From contig NZ_BMVW01000005.1 in assembly GCF_014650915.1 (NCBI RefSeq), forward strand, positions 362,554-426,553: 64,000 bases of DNA. The letters run 5' to 3'. Positions 60,759-64,000 of this stretch are shown piece after piece. The position numbers were made by a program, and so were the translations under genes. The notes beneath the pieces are model-generated. The model worked only from the letters and a program-made list of their open reading frames with translations, made no database searches and had not been told where the DNA came from. The DNA comes from Streptomyces poonensis (lineage in GTDB: Bacteria > Actinomycetota > Actinomycetes > Streptomycetales > Streptomycetaceae). Numbering within the stretch: position 1 is the first letter of the stretch; the number at the start of each line of letters is the position of its first letter.

Positions 60759-61637
60759 GTGACCGCCAGCCAGCCGATGCAGGGCAACAGCACCTCCTCC
60801 GTACTGGGCCGCCGCCTCGGCGCGGAGCTCGTCAAGCTGCGCACTGCGGCCGGCCTCACACAGACCCATGCGGCCAAGGCACTGACCGCGTCCACAACGA
60901 AAGTCGCCAAGATGGAGCGCGGTTGGGTCCCCATGCGTGACCCGGACCTCAGAGCGCTGTGTGAGCTGTACGAGGTCCGTGACCTGCGTGTCATCAGAGG
61001 ACTCCTGGACCTGGCCCGGATCGACCGGGAGCGGCGCAAGGCCAAGGGCTGGTGGGACGATTACGCAACCCTGGGCGACATGCAGGAGTACGTGTCACTG
61101 GAGAACGCGGCCACCGCCATCAAGGCCTGGCAACCGTCCTTCATTCCTGGACTGCTCCAAACGCCGGACTACGTACGCGCTTCGAGAAAAGCGCAGACAG
61201 CCGGAGACCCGGCGGAGGACGAGGAATTCGTTGCGGCACGCCTGACACGCCAGCAACGCCTCGTGGACGATTCTCCCCTCACCCTGCGCGCGGTTATCTA
61301 TGAGTCTGCACTGCGTAATCTCCCCGCCGACGCGGCGACGGCCCGGGGACAGATCGATCACCTCGCGAAGGTGGCCGAGCAGCCCAATGTCACTTTGCTG
61401 ATCCACCCCTTCAGTACCGGCCCCCAGGTCGGACTGAACGGATCGTTCAACGTCATGTCATTCGCCGAGCCCGGGGCCATGGACGTCGTGTACCTGGAGC
61501 TTCCGCTCAGCCGCCTTTGGATCGAGGGAGGTGAAGACACCGCGGCCTATAACGAACTGTTCGAGGCGATCGCCGCGCGTTCATTGAGCAAAGACGAATC
61601 CGTCTCGCACCTCCACCACCTTCGTAAGGAGCTATGA
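60759..61637 (+). CDS. XRE-family regulator with DUF5753 domain
   Basis: 292 residues from the GTG at 60759, with AGGAGG ten bases upstream; an ATG at 60738 is possible. Residues ~16-75 are the helix-turn-helix (LGAELVKLRTAAGLTQTHAAKALTASTTKVAKMERG). Residues ~100-285 are DUF5753, starting near AWQPSFIPGLLQTPDYVRA. This WhiJ-like family is numerous in Streptomyces and tied to developmental control with a DUF397 partner, which follows three bases after the stop. Confidence 0.92.
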   Translation: MTASQPMQGNSTSSVLGRRLGAELVKLRTAAGLTQTHAAKALTASTTKVAKMERGWVPMRDPDLRALCELYEVRDLRVIRGLLDLARIDRERRKAKGWWDDYATLGDMQEYVSLENAATAIKAWQPSFIPGLLQTPDYVRASRKAQTAGDPAEDEEFVAARLTRQQRLVDDSPLTLRAVIYESALRNLPADAATARGQIDHLAKVAEQPNVTLLIHPFSTGPQVGLNGSFNVMSFAEPGAMDVVYLELPLSRLWIEGGEDTAAYNELFEAIAARSLSKDESVSHLHHLRKEL

Positions 61638-61640
61638 GCC

Positions 61641-61832
61641 ATGCGCGACTTCCAGTACCAAAAGTCCAGCTACAGCGACCCCCAGCGCGAGTGCGTCGAA
61701 ATAGCCACCAACATCCCCGGAACAGTCGCCATACGTGACTCGAAGAACCCGACAGGCCCCTTCATCCAGGTGCGACCGGCCACCTGGTCGGCCTTCCAAC
61801 GCTCCCTGCTCGCAGGCCGGCCGAATACCTGA
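61641..61832 (+). CDS. DUF397 small protein
   Basis: 63 residues with YQKSSYSDPQRECVEIA and VAIRDSKNPTGPFIQV, the two conserved halves of DUF397. AAGGAG lies just upstream, within the end of the XRE gene. DUF397 proteins pair with their XRE/DUF5753 regulator and are thought to antagonise it; together they are BldB/WhiJ-like switches. The upstream ATPase completes the usual set. Confidence 0.93.
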   Translation: MRDFQYQKSSYSDPQRECVEIATNIPGTVAIRDSKNPTGPFIQVRPATWSAFQRSLLAGRPNT

Positions 61833-62139
61833 GTCGTTCCTGCCCGGAGGTTGGTCAGTGCCGTACAGAGGGCGTACCAGTGGGTCACCGATCACCGCGA
61901 CATCCTGGAACGAGCACTGCGCTGAGCACGCGGCACCCGAGTGGCACCACGAGGTGTCATCGAGAGCCACCATGACGCCATCATCCACCTGGAGGCGGCC
62001 GGGGGCTCGCGCGCCACCCCTCCGGTCCAACTCGGCACACGCACGTACACGCAGGTCAGGGAGGGCGCACGTCGACTCCCCGCATACTCGTCCACCCAAC
62101 CGCTTGCGCATGGCACCAGAATGGCGCCACTATGGCGTC
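61833..62139. other. 307-base intergenic region before the HicB-like gene
   Basis: No convincing gene. It contains isolated TGGCACCA- and GGTGTCA-type elements at about 61942-61960, related to the phased operator boxes at its right end. Confidence 0.5.
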
Positions 62140-62140
62140 A
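62111..62140 (+). promoter_or_regulatory. Three phased operator boxes over a leaderless promoter
   Basis: TGGCACCA (62111), TGGCGCCA (62122) and TGGCGTCA (62133) are spaced exactly 11 bases. TTGCGC (62104-62109) and CACTAT (62128-62133), 18 bases apart, could be -35 and -10, placing the transcript start at the ATG itself. One-turn spacing fits binding of ribbon-helix-helix dimers side by side. Confidence 0.55.
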
Positions 62141-62661
62141 TGGACCTCACGCCCTACGTCGACACCCTCCGCCGCGAACTCGCGGTGGCCGCCGAAGCCG
62201 GAGGAGACGAAGCCCGCGAGCTGGCCGAGCGGCTCACCGCCCCCCTGGAGTCGGCGGCTCGCCTGACCCTGCTCAACGCGCTCTCCGCGGCGATGGACGA
62301 GGTCACCCGCGACCTCGCCCCCGGCTCGGTCGACGTACGGCTGCGCGGACTCGACCCCGAGTTCGTGGTGACACCACCGCCCACCGACAGCGGCACCGCC
62401 GCGGAGCCGGCCGCGCCCGTCGAACCGCTCATGGCACAGGCGGCGCCCGCCGACGGCGACGAGGGCGGCACCGCCCGCGTCAACCTGCGCCTGCCGGCCC
62501 ACCTCAAGGCCCGCGCCGAGGAAGCCGCGGGCCGCGAGGGCCTGTCGGTCAACGCGTGGCTGGTGCGGGCCGTGTCCGCCGCGGTCGACGGCGGCACCCG
62601 GACGCGCACGACGCAGACGACCCAGAGCATCGGACAGAGCTTCACGGGCTGGGTGCGCTAG
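62140..62661 (+). CDS. HicB-like/ribbon-helix-helix regulator
   Basis: 173 residues from the ATG at 62140, without ribosome-binding site because operator boxes fill the upstream sequence. The N-terminal part (LTPYVDTLRRELAVAAEAGGDEARELAERL) is helical. The C-terminal part, TARVNLRLPAHLKARAEEAAGREGLSVNAWLVRAVSAAV, is a typical Arc/HicB ribbon-helix-helix. No HicA toxin is adjacent; a DUF4097 gene and a DrrA-type ABC ATPase follow on the same strand. I infer that it represses its own operon. Confidence 0.85.
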   Translation: MDLTPYVDTLRRELAVAAEAGGDEARELAERLTAPLESAARLTLLNALSAAMDEVTRDLAPGSVDVRLRGLDPEFVVTPPPTDSGTAAEPAAPVEPLMAQAAPADGDEGGTARVNLRLPAHLKARAEEAAGREGLSVNAWLVRAVSAAVDGGTRTRTTQTTQSIGQSFTGWVR

Positions 62662-62742
62662 CCGCGCCCGTCCCACACCGCTTCACCCACATCACGTCCC
62701 ACCTGCGGGGACGGCCCAAGGACTCAAGAGGACGGGACAGCC

Positions 62743-63585
62743 ATGCCTTCTTTCGACACTCCCGAACCGATTTCGGTCACCGCCCGCGTGGACGCCGGTT
62801 CCATCCGGTTCACCGCGAGCGACCGCCCCGACACGGTCGTCAAGGTCCGGCCCCGCGATCCGGAGCGGGACAAGGACGTACGGGCCGCCGAGCAGACCGA
62901 GGTCACCTACGCGAGCGGCGTGCTGACCGTCACGACGAAGCACCGCCGCCTCATCGGGCCCAGCGGCGTCGTGGATGTCACGGTCGACCTGCCCACGAGC
63001 TCGCGCATCGACATGACCGGCGCCTGGGCCCAGCTGCTCGGCGAGGGCCGGCTCGGCGAGGTCCGGGTGAAGACCTCGGTCGGCGACATCCGCCTCGACA
63101 CCACGGGACCGGCGGAACTGAACGCGTCGCACGGCCAGATCACCGTGGACCGGATCGACGGCAGGGCCGAGATCACCTGCAGTACCGGCGAGGTGCGTGT
63201 CGGCACCATCGACGGCCCGGCCGTCCTGAAGAACTCGAACGGCACCACGACCGTCGGCGCCGTGACCGGTGAGCTGCGGCTGAGCGGCGCCAACGGCGGC
63301 ATCGACATCGCTCGCGCCGAGGCGTCGGTCACCGGCACCTCCACCAACGGCCACCTCCGCGTCTCCGAGGTCTCGCGCGGCGAGGTCCAGTTGGAGACCT
63401 CCAACGGCTCCATCGAGATCGGCATCCGCGAGGGCACCGCCGCCTGGCTCGACGTCACCTCCAACCGCGGGCAGGTACGCAACAGGCTCACCACGTCCGA
63501 CGCCCCGGAGCAGGCCGAGGAGACCGTCAAGGTCCGCGCAAGGACCAACTGGGGCAACATCGACATCCTCCGCGCCAAGGCCTGA
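62743..63585 (+). CDS. DUF4097 beta-strand-repeat protein
   Basis: 280 residues. After ~70 residues comes a regular series of short beta-strand repeats (VRVKTSVGDIRLDTTGPAEL, ISTGEVRV-like, VSGTSTNGHL-like), as in DUF4097, predicted to form a right-handed beta-helix. No signal peptide or membrane segment, so it is cytoplasmic. It lies between a HicB-like regulator and an ABC ATPase; I recall this trio from many Streptomyces. Function unknown. Confidence 0.88.
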   Translation: MPSFDTPEPISVTARVDAGSIRFTASDRPDTVVKVRPRDPERDKDVRAAEQTEVTYASGVLTVTTKHRRLIGPSGVVDVTVDLPTSSRIDMTGAWAQLLGEGRLGEVRVKTSVGDIRLDTTGPAELNASHGQITVDRIDGRAEITCSTGEVRVGTIDGPAVLKNSNGTTTVGAVTGELRLSGANGGIDIARAEASVTGTSTNGHLRVSEVSRGEVQLETSNGSIEIGIREGTAAWLDVTSNRGQVRNRLTTSDAPEQAEETVKVRARTNWGNIDILRAKA

Positions 63586-63694
63586 CCCCGGACCGGCCGT
63601 CCTCGCCCCACCCATTCCCCCGGCCACTTCCCCCTTCACCCTTCCCCATTCAGCCTTCAGCCTTCAGCCTTCATCCTTCGAACGGGAGGACTCC

Positions 63695-64000
63695 ATGCCT
63701 TCATCTGTCATGTCCACGTCCAGGCAGGGTGACGGTCACCCGTCTCCGGCCGCCGTCTCCGCCGTCGGTCTGCGCAAGTCGTACGGCGACAAGACCGTCC
63801 TCGACGGCATCGATCTGCACATCCCGGCCGGGTCCGTGTTCGCGCTGCTCGGGCCGAACGGCGCCGGCAAGACCACCGCCGTGAAGATCCTGTCCACGCT
63901 CGTCTCCGCCGACGGCGGGCAGGTCCAGGTGGCGGGCCACGACCTCGCCGCCGACCCGCAGGCGGTGCGCGCCGCGATCGGCGTCACCGGGCAGTTCTCC
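63695..64000 (+). CDS. DrrA-like ABC transporter ATPase, N-terminal part
   Basis: The first 102 codons are in the window, from the ATG at 63695 with GGGAGGA before it. VGLRKSYGDKTVLDGIDLHIPAGSVFALLGPNGAGKTTAVKIL holds the Walker A motif, and GVTGQFS the Q-loop. The pattern is that of DrrA-type daunorubicin-resistance ATPases, normally followed by a DrrB-type permease gene. A CTTCAGC-type repeat (63650-63675) lies in the short leader. Confidence 0.9.
   Translation, partial: MPSSVMSTSRQGDGHPSPAAVSAVGLRKSYGDKTVLDGIDLHIPAGSVFALLGPNGAGKTTAVKILSTLVSADGGQVQVAGHDLAADPQAVRAAIGVTGQFS

Noticed and set aside
61851..61925. A 24-codon frame (TTG start, ending RDILERALR) between the DUF397 and HicB-like genes
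   Set aside because: GGAGG lies almost against the TTG, leaving too little room, and the frame has no recognised family; too weak to call as a gene.

Overview
The window is a GC-rich, densely coded stretch of a Streptomyces chromosome. The evidence is the GC-saturated third codon positions, frequent GTG and TTG starts, stop/start overlaps of four bases, the DUF397/XRE/ATPase triad, and marker genes typical of the genus: matB/matC, mbl, the sigma factor hrdA, dnaG and nasA. From memory, this order resembles the S. coelicolor SCO24xx region. No rRNA, phage, integrase or CRISPR array was seen.

Layout. 1-2.2 kb: the end of an aldose 1-epimerase and a fold-type I aminotransferase with a proline-rich tail. 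2.2-12.9 kb: an arabinan-degradation locus on the minus strand with three secreted GH43 enzymes, an intracellular GH51 arabinofuranosidase and a sugar ABC transporter, interrupted by an anti-sigma ATPase gene and an Rrf2/TauE pair. 13.0-16.3 kb: a translationally coupled trio (ImmA/IrrE-like metallopeptidase, multi-pass membrane protein, FAD monooxygenase). 16.3-18.0 kb: an SMP-30 lactonase with its IclR regulator. 18.1-30.4 kb: a cell-envelope glycan locus with DUF2613, DUF3068, a GT4 glycosyltransferase, methyltransferases, a giant AftD-like arabinofuranosyltransferase, a condensation-fold acyltransferase, a Trm112-like protein and an FkbM methyltransferase. Many of its genes are stop/start coupled, and it carries an unusual number of tandem repeats.

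30.4-39 kb: an ATP-grasp protein, a MerR-PP2C fusion with a 19-bp-spacer promoter, a GntR-controlled malonate operon (matC, matB and an AccD/AccA-like carboxyltransferase) and mbl. 39-40.2 kb: an intergenic region with a small ORF and three tRNA genes. 40.4-46.1 kb: a YtxH-like protein, a FGGY sugar kinase and a heterodimeric ABC exporter. 46.1-47.15 kb: a non-coding repeat array framed by 46-bp inverted repeats, between convergent genes. 47.15-57.6 kb: hrdA, dnaG, a ferredoxin-reductase-type oxidoreductase, dgt, a sirohydrochlorin chelatase, a SanA-like protein and nasA. 57.6-64 kb: an accessory stretch with a membrane pseudokinase, a toxin-antitoxin-like pair read in frame with an anti-sigma ATPase, an XRE/DUF397 pair, a HicB-like regulator with phased operators, DUF4097 and the start of a DrrA-like ABC ATPase.

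The points most worth following up are the inverted-repeat-flanked array at 46.17-47.15 kb, the repeat-rich AftD/acyltransferase/methyltransferase locus, the ATPase-antitoxin reading frame, and the pseudokinase.
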